DNA from: Brevibacillus formosus | GTDB taxonomy: Bacteria; Bacillota; Bacilli; Brevibacillales; Brevibacillaceae | DNA length: 64,000 bases | Assembly: GCF_003013405.1 (NCBI RefSeq) | Contig: NZ_PXZL01000030.1 | Coordinates: forward strand, 1 to 64,000 | Direction: 5' to 3' | Shown: positions 1-9,019 of the stretch, in pieces | Layout: every line of letters begins with the position of its first letter | Position numbering within the stretch: the stretch's first letter is position 1 | Notes under the pieces: model-generated | Seen by the model: the letters and a program-made list of their open reading frames with translations, nothing else | Database searches by the model: none | Told to the model about the DNA's origin: nothing | Position numbers and translations under genes: made by a program

Positions 1-1346
1 GGCGTGAACAAGGACGGCAGATTCGCCTGCATACAATTGCACATTTAGACTACTACCTGTCGCTGTTCGTAAATAATGTGCGAGCGTCAGGTGGGCATGT
101 ACATTTCGCCTCTGATGCCAAAGAAGCTATAGAAATCACAATGAAAATCGTAAAAGAAAAACATACTCGATCCATTGTCAAATCAAAATCGATGCTTTCT
201 GAAGAAGTGCATATTAATCAAGTGTTTGAACAACATGGAATCGAAGTGGTGGAAACGGACTTGGGAGAATATATTATTCAACTCGCCGGTGAGACTCCCT
301 CCCATATAATCATTCCTGCTATTCACAAAAACAAAGAGCAAGTAGCAGAGCTATTTTCAAACGTGGCTGGAAAGCGCTTACCAGCAGATACTGCTGTTCT
401 GGCAGGCTTTGCCCGATCCAAGCTGCGGGAGAAATTCCTTGAGGCCGAGATTGGGATGACCGGATGCAACTTTGCTATCGCGGAAACAGGCTCCATTGCA
501 TTGTTTTCCAATGAAGGAAATGCCCGCATGGTAAGCACGGTTCCTAAAACACAGATCACCTTCATGGGCATGGAAAGAATCATTCCTTCTTTGGAAGACC
601 TTGAAGTAATGGCTACCTTGCTGCCGCGTGCCGCTACAGGGCAAAAGCTGACGGTATACATGTCGTTGATAAATGGGCCTCGCCGCTCAGATGACTCCGA
701 CGGACCAGAGGAGTTACACGTAGTAATTATCGACAACGGCCGTTCAAAGCAGCTGGGAGATCCCGAATTTCAGGAGGTTTTAAACTGCATCCGCTGCGGA
801 GCATGTCTAAATGCTTGCCCTGTCTATCGACATGTAGGCGGCCATGCGTATGGTTGGGTGTACAGTGGTCCGATTGGCGCCGTACTGACTCCTCTCCTGC
901 ATGAAGACAAGGAATTGGCGAATGCATCCAGCCTATGCGGAGCCTGCTATGAGGCCTGTCCCGTTAAAATACCGCTGCATGATATGCTCGTCTACCAACG
1001 CAGACGAAATGTGGAAGAAGCTTTGACAAAGAAAGCGGAACAACTGGGAATGAAAGCCTTTAAATTTATTTCTTCCAACCACAGACTGTTCCGTCGAATT
1101 CTGCGAATCAGCCAACTGGGACAAAAGCCTTTTGTCAAAGGTGGAGTGATCACAGCCAAAATCGGACCTTTAAAAGGTTGGAATACCTATCGTTACGCAC
1201 CAAAACTTGCCCAACACTCCTTCCGGGATACGTGGAAAGCGCTTGACACTGAACTTCAGTTTGAATTGCAGGAAATGGGTCCGGATATGAAAGATCGTCT
1301 AGCCGACATCCTGAAAAAACGGGGGAACACACATGAGTCACAGTGA
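1..1346 (+). CDS. lutB: LutB, lactate utilization iron-sulfur protein (5' truncated by window edge)
   Basis: Part of the LutABC complex that oxidises L-lactate to pyruvate in the cytoplasm. The frame is open to the left edge (codons start at base 3), so the true start and lutA lie outside the window. The visible part has a LUD-type domain followed by two clustered cysteine motifs near 786-825 (CIRCGACLNACP) and 939-963 (CGACYEACP), typical of 4Fe-4S ligands. The last 14 bases overlap lutC, which implies one operon and translational coupling. In Bacillus the operon answers to the GntR-type regulator LutR; no such gene is in the window. Family assignment is firm. Confidence 0.93.
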   Translation, partial: REQGRQIRLHTIAHLDYYLSLFVNNVRASGGHVHFASDAKEAIEITMKIVKEKHTRSIVKSKSMLSEEVHINQVFEQHGIEVVETDLGEYIIQLAGETPSHIIIPAIHKNKEQVAELFSNVAGKRLPADTAVLAGFARSKLREKFLEAEIGMTGCNFAIAETGSIALFSNEGNARMVSTVPKTQITFMGMERIIPSLEDLEVMATLLPRAATGQKLTVYMSLINGPRRSDDSDGPEELHVVIIDNGRSKQLGDPEFQEVLNCIRCGACLNACPVYRHVGGHAYGWVYSGPIGAVLTPLLHEDKELANASSLCGACYEACPVKIPLHDMLVYQRRRNVEEALTKKAEQLGMKAFKFISSNHRLFRRILRISQLGQKPFVKGGVITAKIGPLKGWNTYRYAPKLAQHSFRDTWKALDTELQFELQEMGPDMKDRLADILKKRGNTHESQ

Positions 1347-2034
1347 AAAAGAAGCACAATTCTTCAACACGATCGCAAATCGGTTAGGCAGAAGCCGGAT
1401 GACCTCTCCTCCCCCACAACCCGTTCGCGGTGTTCCGGACTTTTGGAAAATGTACAATCTCAGTTCTAATGAAAGAATAGACCTATTTATTAAAAATTGG
1501 GAGATGCTTGGTGGTGTCGCTAAACGCTTTTCTTCTCCAGAAGCTCTTTGCTCATATATCGCTGAAGTAGTCCAAACCTTTGAAGCAAAACGAATCATTC
1601 ACGAAGACCACGCCCTTTTTCAAAGCATGTACCAGGACAGCTCGTTTAATGGTGTAGAGATGACGATATGGCGGAAACAGGAAGAATCTGATTTGCTGAG
1701 TAAAGCAGCGCATGCTGATATTGGGATTTCTATTGCAGATTTTGCTATTGCCCATACTGGCACAGTCGTGATGACTTCGGCAGCGTCAAAAGGTCGATCT
1801 CTCAGCCTGCTGCCCACCATTTTTATGGCTGTCATTCGAACTGAAAATATCAAAACACGTATGGGCGAAGCTCTACAGGATATCAACAAATGGAATAACG
1901 GCAAAATGCCTGCGGGCGTTCACTTTATTTCCGGTCCCAGCCGTTCAGCCGATATTGAGAACGACTTAACCATTGGCGTTCATGGTCCAGGAATTGTTCA
2001 CGCACTTATCCTTGAAGAAGAGACCAAAGGATAA
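1333..2034 (+). CDS. lutC: LutC, lactate utilization protein C
   Basis: A 233-residue LUD-domain (DUF162) protein, the third subunit of the LutABC lactate oxidation complex. The C-terminal half carries the family pattern of an AHTGTVVM segment followed by a GPSRSADIE segment and a GVHGPG motif. The ATG lies inside the 3' end of lutB, with no separate promoter visible. Length agrees with Bacillus LutC (about 240 residues). No clear terminator follows in the 237-base gap before the next, convergent gene. Confidence 0.93.
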   Translation: MSHSEKEAQFFNTIANRLGRSRMTSPPPQPVRGVPDFWKMYNLSSNERIDLFIKNWEMLGGVAKRFSSPEALCSYIAEVVQTFEAKRIIHEDHALFQSMYQDSSFNGVEMTIWRKQEESDLLSKAAHADIGISIADFAIAHTGTVVMTSAASKGRSLSLLPTIFMAVIRTENIKTRMGEALQDINKWNNGKMPAGVHFISGPSRSADIENDLTIGVHGPGIVHALILEEETKG

Positions 2035-2271
2035 ATGGAATCACAGATGAATGTCCGATAGAAGGGTACTTGTAACTACCAGAACGGGTATTACCAACAT
2101 ACCGGATCGAATGATCAGTAAAGCAGTGGTACGTCTAGGACTTTATTTTCTCGTCCAAGACTACCGCTGTTTTGATTTTACTGTTCAGTCTACATCGTTC
2201 TACCCCATTGAGACGAATAATTTATCTTCATTTTACTATCCTTTCATGCTTCGATTGTTTGAAGAAGATGT

Positions 2272-3012
2272 TTAAAGTGTTTGACCATTATCGATTGTAA
2301 AAACTTGGCCTGTAACAGATTCTTGAGTCAGTTGAAAAAGAATAGCCTCTGCAATATCATTAGGTGTTGAAATTCTCTTAAGTGGTAAATTGCCTGTAAG
2401 TTGATACATCTTTTCTTCATGACCAGACCACCACCTTGTATCAACTGCACCAGGAGATATACAATTCACTCTGATATAAGGCGCTAATGCAATAGCTAAC
2501 GACCTTGTCATTGTGTGAATTGCTGATTTTGTTGCTGCATATGGGATAGATGAGCCTATTCCGGTCGTTCCTGCAACGCTTCCTATATTAACAATTACAC
2601 CCGATTGTTGCTTTTTCATATAAGGGACAACAGCTTTTATGCAATGAAACATCCCTTTTACATTTACATTGAGAAGGGAATCCCACACTTCATCTGTTAC
2701 GGTGTCTAAGTCATCCATGGCTATTTGAGCTGTAATACTCGCATTGTTTACTAAACCATCGACCTTCCCAAATGTTGAAACAGTTTGGGATACCATATTG
2801 ATCACTTCGTTTTCAATCGCTACATTCGCTCTATAAGCAAATGCTGCTCCTCCTTTCTGTGTAATTTCATTGACGACTTCGGTAGCTTCTTTTCCCGATC
2901 GGCTATAATTAATAACAACTTTTGCACCAGCAGCTGCTAATTTCAAAGCTGTTGCTCTACCAATACCAGTACCACCGCCAGTTATAATAACTACTTTATC
3001 TTTTAATTCCAT
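2272..3012 (-). CDS. SDR-family NAD(P)-dependent oxidoreductase (FabG-like)
   Basis: Classical short-chain dehydrogenase of 246 residues. The cofactor motif TGGGTGIG is at residues 11-18, NNAS at about 89-92, the catalytic Ser near 145, Tyr158 and Lys162 (YAATK), and the C-terminal GQVFTIDNGQ motif. Substrate cannot be deduced. The ATG has an AAGGA site about 9 bases upstream. It diverges from a LysR regulator across a 124-base gap holding a perfect palindrome, so the regulator probably controls it. Base composition is visibly more AT-rich than most of the window, shared with the LysR gene, which suggests recent acquisition of the pair. Confidence 0.9.
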   Translation of the reverse strand: MELKDKVVIITGGGTGIGRATALKLAAAGAKVVINYSRSGKEATEVVNEITQKGGAAFAYRANVAIENEVINMVSQTVSTFGKVDGLVNNASITAQIAMDDLDTVTDEVWDSLLNVNVKGMFHCIKAVVPYMKKQQSGVIVNIGSVAGTTGIGSSIPYAATKSAIHTMTRSLAIALAPYIRVNCISPGAVDTRWWSGHEEKMYQLTGNLPLKRISTPNDIAEAILFQLTQESVTGQVFTIDNGQTL

Positions 3013-3096
3013 TCTAAATCATCCTTACTTTGTTTAATTGATATGTACTATTATGCTTTTATTAATATGAGGAGTATAATACTGAATAATGAAGAA

Positions 3097-3117
3097 GGTA
3101 TCATTTTAAATGATACC
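3097..3117. promoter_or_regulatory. Palindromic LysR-type operator
   Basis: Perfect inverted repeat with 10-base arms (GGTATCATTT / AAATGATACC) around one central base. It contains the T-N11-A pattern (T3101 to A3113) and ATC-N9-GAT, which are LysR-type binding features. It lies between the divergent SDR and LysR starts, consistent with autoregulation and control of the SDR gene. Function is inferred. Confidence 0.65.
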
Positions 3118-3136
3118 TGTGAGAGGAATGTTATTC

Positions 3137-3997
3137 TTGGAAAGTCATGACTTGTGGATTTTTAAACATGTTGCAGAACTGCAATCAGTATCTAGAGCTG
3201 CAGAAAAATTGGGCTATGTACAACCTAATGTCAGTCAGCGAATTAAGAGTTTAGAAGATGAACTAGGTGCTAGATTATTTATGCGTAATAATAGAGGCGT
3301 AACATTGACCGAGGAAGGAAAAGTTTTATTCGATTATACAAATCAAATTATAAAATTAATGGATGAAGCCAAGTCATTAATTAACCCGAAAAAATGGAGG
3401 GAACCTTTAACAATTGGTGCATCCCAAACGATTTCCGCAGTTAGAATTCCTCAGCTATTTTCTTCTTTTTTAAGGGAACATAAAAATATTGATGTAAAAG
3501 TAAAAACGCATGATAAGAAAAAGTTACAGGAAATGCTTTCCTATGGAGAACTTGACGGTATTTTTATAAATGGTGCAAATAATTACCCACAGTTCGAAAC
3601 CGTTTATAGTTATTTTGAGAAACTCGTACTCGTTTTCCCTCAACATAGTCAATTTGAAAAGAAGCATGAACAAACGTTAATTGTTAATAGTGATCCAAAT
3701 TGCATATATAGAAACAAAACGTTGGAATTTTCCAAGGAGAATAACTTTTATGATCCGGCTATCATGGAGTTTGATTCACTTGAATCTATTCTGCAAGCAG
3801 TTCAAGATGGACTTGGTATCAGTATAATACCGGCAGACGTTGCAAAAAATCGAACAGAAGTACAATTAATTCAATGTAAAGAACTGTCTGAAACAATCAA
3901 GATTGATTTTCTAATCAAACATAGAAAACAGCAACCACAAGGTCTGAAAAAATTTATACAGTTTTTAAAGTTAAAGGACGCGATTATTGAAGATTAA
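3137..3997 (+). CDS. LysR-family transcriptional regulator
   Basis: LysR-type regulator with an N-terminal helix-turn-helix (about residues 1-60, SVSRAAEKLGYVQPNVSQRI) and a C-terminal effector-binding domain. I chose TTG at 3137 rather than the in-frame ATG at 3110 because GAGAGG lies 10 bases before it, the protein then begins ESHDLWIFKHVAEL like related regulators, and the 3110 start would overlap the palindromic operator. This gives 286 residues. It probably regulates the divergent SDR gene and itself. AT-rich coding sequence. Confidence 0.88.
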   Translation: MESHDLWIFKHVAELQSVSRAAEKLGYVQPNVSQRIKSLEDELGARLFMRNNRGVTLTEEGKVLFDYTNQIIKLMDEAKSLINPKKWREPLTIGASQTISAVRIPQLFSSFLREHKNIDVKVKTHDKKKLQEMLSYGELDGIFINGANNYPQFETVYSYFEKLVLVFPQHSQFEKKHEQTLIVNSDPNCIYRNKTLEFSKENNFYDPAIMEFDSLESILQAVQDGLGISIIPADVAKNRTEVQLIQCKELSETIKIDFLIKHRKQQPQGLKKFIQFLKLKDAIIED

Positions 3998-4309
3998 GCA
4001 GATTCAATCGACTTTAGACACAGGTACGCTCCCCGTTAAAACCCCATTTACTAATATGATTAGTACGTTCCCATGTTTTTATTGATAAACTTGTGAACCA
4101 GCTGCTGTTTAGCCACCGCTCTACATTCTGCTGATTGATTCTAAGGAGCTGCAACATATACTTTTAGTATTAATCTCCCTCTCCCTTCGTGAAGCTTCTG
4201 TTTTAAATTCCATACACTCCTTTTCTAAAATTTCACAACAGTTTTCTTTCCGGCATACCGACTATTTAAATTTTGGAGAGGTGAACCCCTCTTTTTCCTC
4301 CATAAGCCC
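3998..4309. other. Intergenic region without a supported gene
   Basis: About 310 bases after the LysR gene. One minus-strand frame (4014-4157, 47 codons, unusually rich in Trp) is open but has no ribosome site at a sensible distance, so it may be a remnant or chance. A weak hairpin with 5-base arms (4277-4292) followed by five T could end LysR transcription. Nothing else is recognisable. Confidence 0.4.
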
Positions 4310-4341
4310 TTGACTTTCACATTAGCGTGAACGTTTAGACT
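4310..4341 (+). promoter_or_regulatory. MerR-type promoter and operator
   Basis: A -35 TTGACT (4310-4315) and a -10 TAGACT (4336-4341) are separated by 20 bases, longer than the normal 17. The spacer contains an inverted repeat TTCAC (4316-4320) / GTGAA (4327-4331). This is the layout activated by MerR-family proteins through DNA distortion. The MerR gene at 5188-5553 is the obvious candidate activator. Confidence 0.65.
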
Positions 4342-4381
4342 ACATTCAGAAAGCGATCTCATTCACTCAAGGAGGAACAAA

Positions 4382-5140
4382 ATGAACAACTATACAGGGA
4401 AAAAAGCTGTCGTAACTGGAGGTACACATGGTATGGGCTTGGCTGTGGCAAAAGCATTGCTGGCGGGCGGTGCCGAGGTCATTGTCTCTGGTCGCAATCC
4501 GAAAAATGCCGAGGAAGCAAAACGTGAGCTGGGAGAACGGGCACATGTTGTAGTGTCTGATGTATCGAGCATGAAGGATGTGCAAGCATTCGGAGACTAT
4601 GTTGAGAAGCATTTAGGCAAGATCGATTTGCTCCATGTGAATGCAGGCACTTCCATTCTGGAACCGTTTCTGGAAGTCACTGAAGAGACCTACGATCGGG
4701 TTTTTGGGGTAAATACGAAAGGGGCATTTTTCACCGTCCAGCGCTTGGCTCCACTTATTCATGAGGGAGGTTCGATTGTTTTTACATCTTCCGTAGCAGA
4801 TGAAGGCGGCTACCCCGGCATGAGCGTATACAGCGCATCCAAAGCGGCATTGCGTTCCTTGGCCTCCGGGTTTGCGGTGGAGCTGCTAGACAAGGGTGTT
4901 CGCGTCAATGTCGTTAGTCCCGGTTTCATAGATACGCCATCTATGGGAGTTCCCGGTTTCACGGATGCAGAACGCGTTACCTTCCAGGAGGTTGGCGACA
5001 AGGTTACACCAATGAAACGTCATGGATCATCAGAAGAAGTGGCCAAAGCTGTTCTATTCCTCGCCTTTGACGCTACCTTTACGACTGGTGCGAGGCTAAC
5101 TGTGGATGGTGGCATCGGTCAAAACCTGCATTCCTTGTAA
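4382..5140 (+). CDS. SDR-family oxidoreductase, probable MerR target
   Basis: Short-chain dehydrogenase of 252 residues. Cofactor motif TGGTHGMG (12-19), VNAGT (86-90), catalytic Ser near 137, Tyr150 and Lys154 (YSASK), C-terminal LTVDGG. The ATG follows AAGGAGG at 8 bases. The promoter upstream has a MerR-type 20-base spacer, and the gene converges on a merR-MFS pair, so it may belong to the same stress or toxic-compound response. The substrate is unknown. Confidence 0.9.
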   Translation: MNNYTGKKAVVTGGTHGMGLAVAKALLAGGAEVIVSGRNPKNAEEAKRELGERAHVVVSDVSSMKDVQAFGDYVEKHLGKIDLLHVNAGTSILEPFLEVTEETYDRVFGVNTKGAFFTVQRLAPLIHEGGSIVFTSSVADEGGYPGMSVYSASKAALRSLASGFAVELLDKGVRVNVVSPGFIDTPSMGVPGFTDAERVTFQEVGDKVTPMKRHGSSEEVAKAVLFLAFDATFTTGARLTVDGGIGQNLHSL

Positions 5141-5144
5141 AAAG

Positions 5145-5178
5145 ACGGCCCCGGAGCAGCTGATTGCTTCGGGGCCGT
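5145..5178 (-). terminator. Intrinsic terminator of the MFS-merR unit
   Basis: Stem with 9-base arms (ACGGCCCCG / CGGGGCCGT). Read on the minus strand it is followed by a T run (complement of 5139-5143). It lies between the two convergent genes. Confidence 0.8.
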
Positions 5179-5187
5179 GACTATGAA

Positions 5188-5553
5188 CTAGCTCGTAGCC
5201 TTTTTTCCACGTGTAATGGATATTTGCCTCTCCAACGTTTTCTTCCACTCTTGGAGTGCCCCAATCTGTTCATTGACTTTGCTGAGTTTTTGTTCATAAA
5301 TCGCCAGCATTTCCTCGCAATATTCGTAATCGTCGGGAGATTCCACTTCCCCTCTGAACACCGTTCTGATTTCATCTGCTGTTAAGCCCAGCTTCAAATA
5401 CAGTTGAATCATCTTGACACGGTTGACTGCCGACTCATTGAAATAACGGTAATCATTTTCCAGTCGTTCTGCCTGTAGCAAGCCCTTTTCTTCATAATGG
5501 CGGATTGACCGGGTACTGACATTGGTTAATTGGGATAATTCGCTTATTTTCAC
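5188..5553 (-). CDS. MerR-family transcriptional regulator
   Basis: A 121-residue MerR regulator: N-terminal winged HTH starting KISELSQLTNVSTRSIRHYE, then a dimerising helix with coiled-coil character (about residues 80-112). I chose GTG at 5553, 10 bases after AGGAGG, because the longer upstream frame adds 16 residues unlike the family. No cysteine cluster typical of metal sensors is seen, so it is more like the drug- or stress-sensing members. It lies downstream of an MFS gene on the same strand and faces an SDR gene with a MerR-type promoter. Confidence 0.88.
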   Translation of the reverse strand: MKISELSQLTNVSTRSIRHYEEKGLLQAERLENDYRYFNESAVNRVKMIQLYLKLGLTADEIRTVFRGEVESPDDYEYCEEMLAIYEQKLSKVNEQIGALQEWKKTLERQISITRGKKATS

Positions 5554-5628
5554 GCAGAAAGGTCCTCCTCGTATGAGATTGCTATCCCAATTATATGCCA
5601 AAATGTCAGGGTATCCATATCGATTTGA

Positions 5629-6828
5629 TTACGAATCGATCCTTGTATTTTCGCTGATTTTTGACCTGCTTTTGACGAAAAGCAATGTTGCTCCCATCAG
5701 CATCACAAATAATGCTACTACGGCAAAAGGCAGATACTTATTCAGTTGGTAAAGACTTGTGCTGAGAATCGGTGCGATGACAGCGGATATTCCTTGGACC
5801 GATGCCACAAGCCCCGCAACGCCTCCTTGCTGTTCACGATCAACAGCAAGGGAAGCCCCTGCCATAAAACCTGGCATCATGAGCCCAGCTCCTACACCAA
5901 ACAAGAAAAAGGCCGCGTAATAGATGATCACATTGATGAAGAAAAGAAAGAGAGACAAGCTGATAATTAAGAGCACCGCCCCGAAAAGAATGAGCGATCT
6001 CGGTTGCCATTTTGGATTTTTCATTTGCAGTCCTTGTGTGACAATCATCGCTACACCAGAAATCATAAGACCTACTGATAACATTCTGGCGGTTTCCTTC
6101 GTTGTCAAAGACAACTGATCCTGAAAATAAAACCCTCCAACGACTTGTAAGGTGATAATGCTGAGCATCGTTGCCAAACCGGCAAACAAATATAAGGGGA
6201 GACCCTTTTGAAAAGGATTCACCTTGGGAGGTTTTTCGTGAATAATGGGTTTTTGAGCCGGAATCAAGAAGCATACGATGCCTAATGCGACAAGCGGCAA
6301 CAGTGCACCAATGTATAACGGCCAAATCAGACCGATCAGCGCAAAGGCTGCAGCAATCGCTGGTCCCAGAACAAGACCCATCCCATTGGCTGCACCGATT
6401 AAGGCCATTCCTGCCGCTCTGCCATTTTCGCTCGTGATATCCGCTATATACGCCTGCGCGGCAGATGGAACCGCCGGGATAAACATACCGATCAATCCCC
6501 GTGCCACAATGAGCAATACAACGAGAAGCCCGCCACTTAGTACCTGCGATAATCCTGCATACATGGTCGCTGTGAACAAAACATAGCTCACAAACATTCC
6601 GAGGAAACCAATGACAATGACCGCTTTCCTTCCCTTTAGATCACTTAACCGCCCCCAGACAGGCGCCATCACAGCCATTGCAATTGAACCGAGTGAAATA
6701 ATGATGCCAGAGTGAATTTCACTGAGGCCTAATTCACGGATAAGCGGCGGCATTACAGGGGCAATAATCATCAAGCCCACCATCGCGACAAATACACTCA
6801 AAAATATACTAAAACGGATTCGAAACAT
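5629..6828 (-). CDS. MFS transporter, multidrug efflux type
   Basis: A 399-residue 12-helix major facilitator protein resembling the Bmr/NorA drug exporters. Motif A is visible in the loop between helices 2 and 3 (GRLSDLKGRKAVI). The chosen ATG at 6828 has GAAGGA 6 bases upstream; an in-frame ATG 7 codons earlier is less likely. The merR gene follows 75 bases downstream on the same strand, so pump and regulator are probably cotranscribed, and the shared terminator is at 5145-5178. Substrates are not deducible. Confidence 0.88.
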   Translation of the reverse strand: MFRIRFSIFLSVFVAMVGLMIIAPVMPPLIRELGLSEIHSGIIISLGSIAMAVMAPVWGRLSDLKGRKAVIVIGFLGMFVSYVLFTATMYAGLSQVLSGGLLVVLLIVARGLIGMFIPAVPSAAQAYIADITSENGRAAGMALIGAANGMGLVLGPAIAAAFALIGLIWPLYIGALLPLVALGIVCFLIPAQKPIIHEKPPKVNPFQKGLPLYLFAGLATMLSIITLQVVGGFYFQDQLSLTTKETARMLSVGLMISGVAMIVTQGLQMKNPKWQPRSLILFGAVLLIISLSLFLFFINVIIYYAAFFLFGVGAGLMMPGFMAGASLAVDREQQGGVAGLVASVQGISAVIAPILSTSLYQLNKYLPFAVVALFVMLMGATLLFVKSRSKISENTRIDS

Positions 6829-7057
6829 CGCACATCCTTCTCCTTCCATAGCGCACGCTTTTTATCAAAATCGTAAGAGAAATGCGTGATCGCTACTACC
6901 TAAGAACGGAGAGTTTATGCCCCGAAACGGATTTTGTTTGTCACTGTGCTTGATTAAATCTTTTCCGCATGCTATTACAGCGTATCCAAGTCCGTGAAAA
7001 GTTGCCGTCCGTGTTTCGTCTTTACCGCGTTTACGCGAAACCGATGACTTCCATATG

Positions 7058-7092
7058 AAAAAAAGAGACACCCAGTATCCCTGTAGTGTCTC
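7058..7092 (-). terminator. Terminator of the SPOCS-like gene
   Basis: Hairpin arms GAGACAC (7065-7071) and GTGTCTC (7086-7092). On the minus strand the second arm is followed by seven T. It sits 20 bases after the stop of the 7112 gene. Confidence 0.8.
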
Positions 7093-7111
7093 ATCCATGT
7101 TCTTTTTCGAA

Positions 7112-7888
7112 CTACCATTTTTTCTTAGGTGGACATATCGGTGGCGGAAATGTCGGTTTTGGAGGTGGTGTCGGTGGAGGTGTCGTTGGAATAGGAACTT
7201 GTTGATCCTGCAAAACTTTTAGACCAAGACGCAGAACGATTTTTTCACGGACGGTCGAGAAAGTTTTGGTTGTGTCTTTGCACCGCTTACTTTCCAAACC
7301 GATGTCTAATTCGGTGAATTCCGTGAATACCAGCTCACAATACGGTCTCTCGTTGTAAAATTTTCGGTTGCCGAACAAACCTACGTTAATCTTTGCCGCA
7401 TGACCTGATTTATTCAAATATTCTCCGTGTGACTCGAAATCTGGTGCCAGTTGCAAAGTCGGTCCCGTAGCCGGAAAGGTCAAATCCGTACAGAAATCAA
7501 ATGGTATCAGCGCCGTTGTATGTCGTACATCACCGCATACAGCAGTTCCTGTGACTTGATCGACTGTGGTGTACTCGATATTTTTGCGAATAAAACCACT
7601 GACGAACAACTTTGCAGACAACGGGTTGAATGTGGGAACCAGCTCACATTGCTCCAGAATGACACTCTTCAATACCCGAATGATCTCAAGTGCAGGCCTC
7701 TCCAAATGAACATTAGCCTCCACACATACGACAACAGCCGTTTCTGCCAACGTTACAGGTACTTTAATCGTTTTAGGAAAAGTGGTTTCGGTTGAAGCCA
7801 TTCCAAACACACGGGCGTTTTCCACCGTGCAGCTATTTTGCGTAACTTGAGTTTGGCCACAATTACAGCCTTCGCCATGTATACCCAT
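7112..7888 (-). CDS. Probable spore coat protein with SPOCS/DUF3794-like domain
   Basis: A 258-residue protein that starts MGIHGEGCNCGQTQ at an ATG preceded by GGAGAG; the upstream in-frame start is less likely. The middle holds a pattern I associate with SPOCS (DUF3794) spore proteins: strands ending in VILEQCELVP, then KLFVSGFIRKNIEY and an IPFDF segment. The tail (about 215-258) is proline-rich with repeated TPPP/PPP runs. The sequence is rich in cysteine, as in coat proteins that crosslink. A CATATAATA element upstream (near 7931) resembles a SigK -10 box, which would fit mother-cell expression. The spore role is inferred. Confidence 0.6.
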   Translation of the reverse strand: MGIHGEGCNCGQTQVTQNSCTVENARVFGMASTETTFPKTIKVPVTLAETAVVVCVEANVHLERPALEIIRVLKSVILEQCELVPTFNPLSAKLFVSGFIRKNIEYTTVDQVTGTAVCGDVRHTTALIPFDFCTDLTFPATGPTLQLAPDFESHGEYLNKSGHAAKINVGLFGNRKFYNERPYCELVFTEFTELDIGLESKRCKDTTKTFSTVREKIVLRLGLKVLQDQQVPIPTTPPPTPPPKPTFPPPICPPKKKW

Positions 7889-7986
7889 CTTTACTCTCTC
7901 CTTTATCACCAACCTACTCTCTTTATATTATATGGACTAGACTCAATATGGATTTGGCTGATGCCAAGCGTTATTTGCCCTTTTTT

Positions 7987-8847
7987 CTAGAAAAGACTGT
8001 TTACCTTTTTCGCTATGTATGGAGGCGGAACGGGAACCAGCTGCTTCCGATACCACCATACACGACCGCTAATGGTTGCCAACCCACTGAACTCTTTCCA
8101 TTCCGATTGGGAATGGGTGAGCGGATCTGCCATGATGTTGATTTGCCATTCTCCCGTCTCTACCCATCTATTCGTCGGACAAGCTGGTGCTGTGAGGGCA
8201 AGTGCACTTGTTCCTACATTTATCTGCGGTAAGGATGGTCGTAATACTGTCGAGGTAAATGGAATGCGAATCGTCTCATGCTCTAATTTTTCCGAATGAA
8301 CAGTGACCCCCAAACCCTTGATTTCCAACTCACCTGACAGCCAGACGATCTTTTTGCTATCATCGTGCCGAACGTGCTGGACATCAATCTTACTTTGGCA
8401 TTCCACCTCTTTCCACTCAAGCTTCCAGGGCACACGTAAGGAATGGACCCACTCTACGTCCCAAATTTCTTCTAGGAAAGCAACCTGCATGAACGATTGA
8501 CTCGCCCGTTCCACGTAGACTACTTTTGCTTGAATGGGTTCATGCTGGGCACTGTTGTTATCTTGCGTATGTTCCTTGGCATCCATAGGGGTGGGGGTGG
8601 TAGTGGGATGCGGGGAGACTTGTTCGGTAGCTGTCTGATTGACCGGAGGTGGAGGTACGTCGTTTCGCTTGGCCTTAGGTTTCTTGGAGCGATACATTTT
8701 CTGCTTATCCATGGCACCTGTCTGAGGCTGCATCTGTTCCTTCGGTGCGACAAAGAGGAGCGGGAGAGATGCACTTGACTTTTTCAAGGAGCCTCGCTGG
8801 TTAAGGATTGGTCTTCTAGTCTTAGGATTTTTCTTGTCGTTTGGCAT
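7987..8847 (-). CDS. Hypothetical protein, possible spore-envelope component
   Basis: A 286-residue protein of unknown family. The start was placed at ATG 8847 (MPNDKKNPKTRR), behind an AGGGAG site 7 bases away; a longer in-frame version is possible. Residues 1-95 are Lys/Pro/Gln/Thr-rich and probably disordered (KKPKAKRNDVPPPPVNQT). The C-terminal half is beta-rich with many Trp (LPWK/WKEVECQ, VWLSGELEIKG) and distantly echoes the strand pattern of its SPOCS-like neighbour. Neighbouring 7112 is on the same strand 98 bases downstream. I do not recognise the family; a coat or exosporium role is a guess from context. Confidence 0.6.
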   Translation of the reverse strand: MPNDKKNPKTRRPILNQRGSLKKSSASLPLLFVAPKEQMQPQTGAMDKQKMYRSKKPKAKRNDVPPPPVNQTATEQVSPHPTTTPTPMDAKEHTQDNNSAQHEPIQAKVVYVERASQSFMQVAFLEEIWDVEWVHSLRVPWKLEWKEVECQSKIDVQHVRHDDSKKIVWLSGELEIKGLGVTVHSEKLEHETIRIPFTSTVLRPSLPQINVGTSALALTAPACPTNRWVETGEWQINIMADPLTHSQSEWKEFSGLATISGRVWWYRKQLVPVPPPYIAKKVNSLF

Positions 8848-8987
8848 GTCCTCACTCCCTTCCATCAAAATACACCTCTCTTTATCCATACGTGATCGCC
8901 CGTCTGGTTGTATAGACACTTGCCCTTTCGGTAAACAATTCGTCTTCCGCAGTTGCCCCGCCTTGCCAAAATTATGCATTACAAAAA

Positions 8988-9012
8988 GACATCCGCCTAT
9001 GTAACGGATGTC
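8988..9012 (-). terminator. Terminator of the sodA-regulator unit
   Basis: Arms GACATCCG (8988-8995) and CGGATGTC (9005-9012); on the minus strand a T run follows (complement of 8983-8987). It lies 8 bases after the stop of the regulator gene. Confidence 0.8.
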
Positions 9013-9019
9013 TCGCTCA

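Noticed and set aside
2051-2275. 74-residue plus-strand ORF downstream of lutC
   Set aside because: No ribosome site at a suitable distance and no family-like composition; it ends at the edge of the convergent SDR gene.
4014-4157. 47-codon minus-strand frame with several Trp
   Set aside because: The nearest GGGAG is about 17 bases before the ATG and no homologous pattern is recognised; possibly a remnant, not counted as a gene.
6865-7098. 77-residue minus-strand ORF upstream of the MFS gene
   Set aside because: It overlaps the terminator of the neighbouring gene and lacks a ribosome site; most likely chance.
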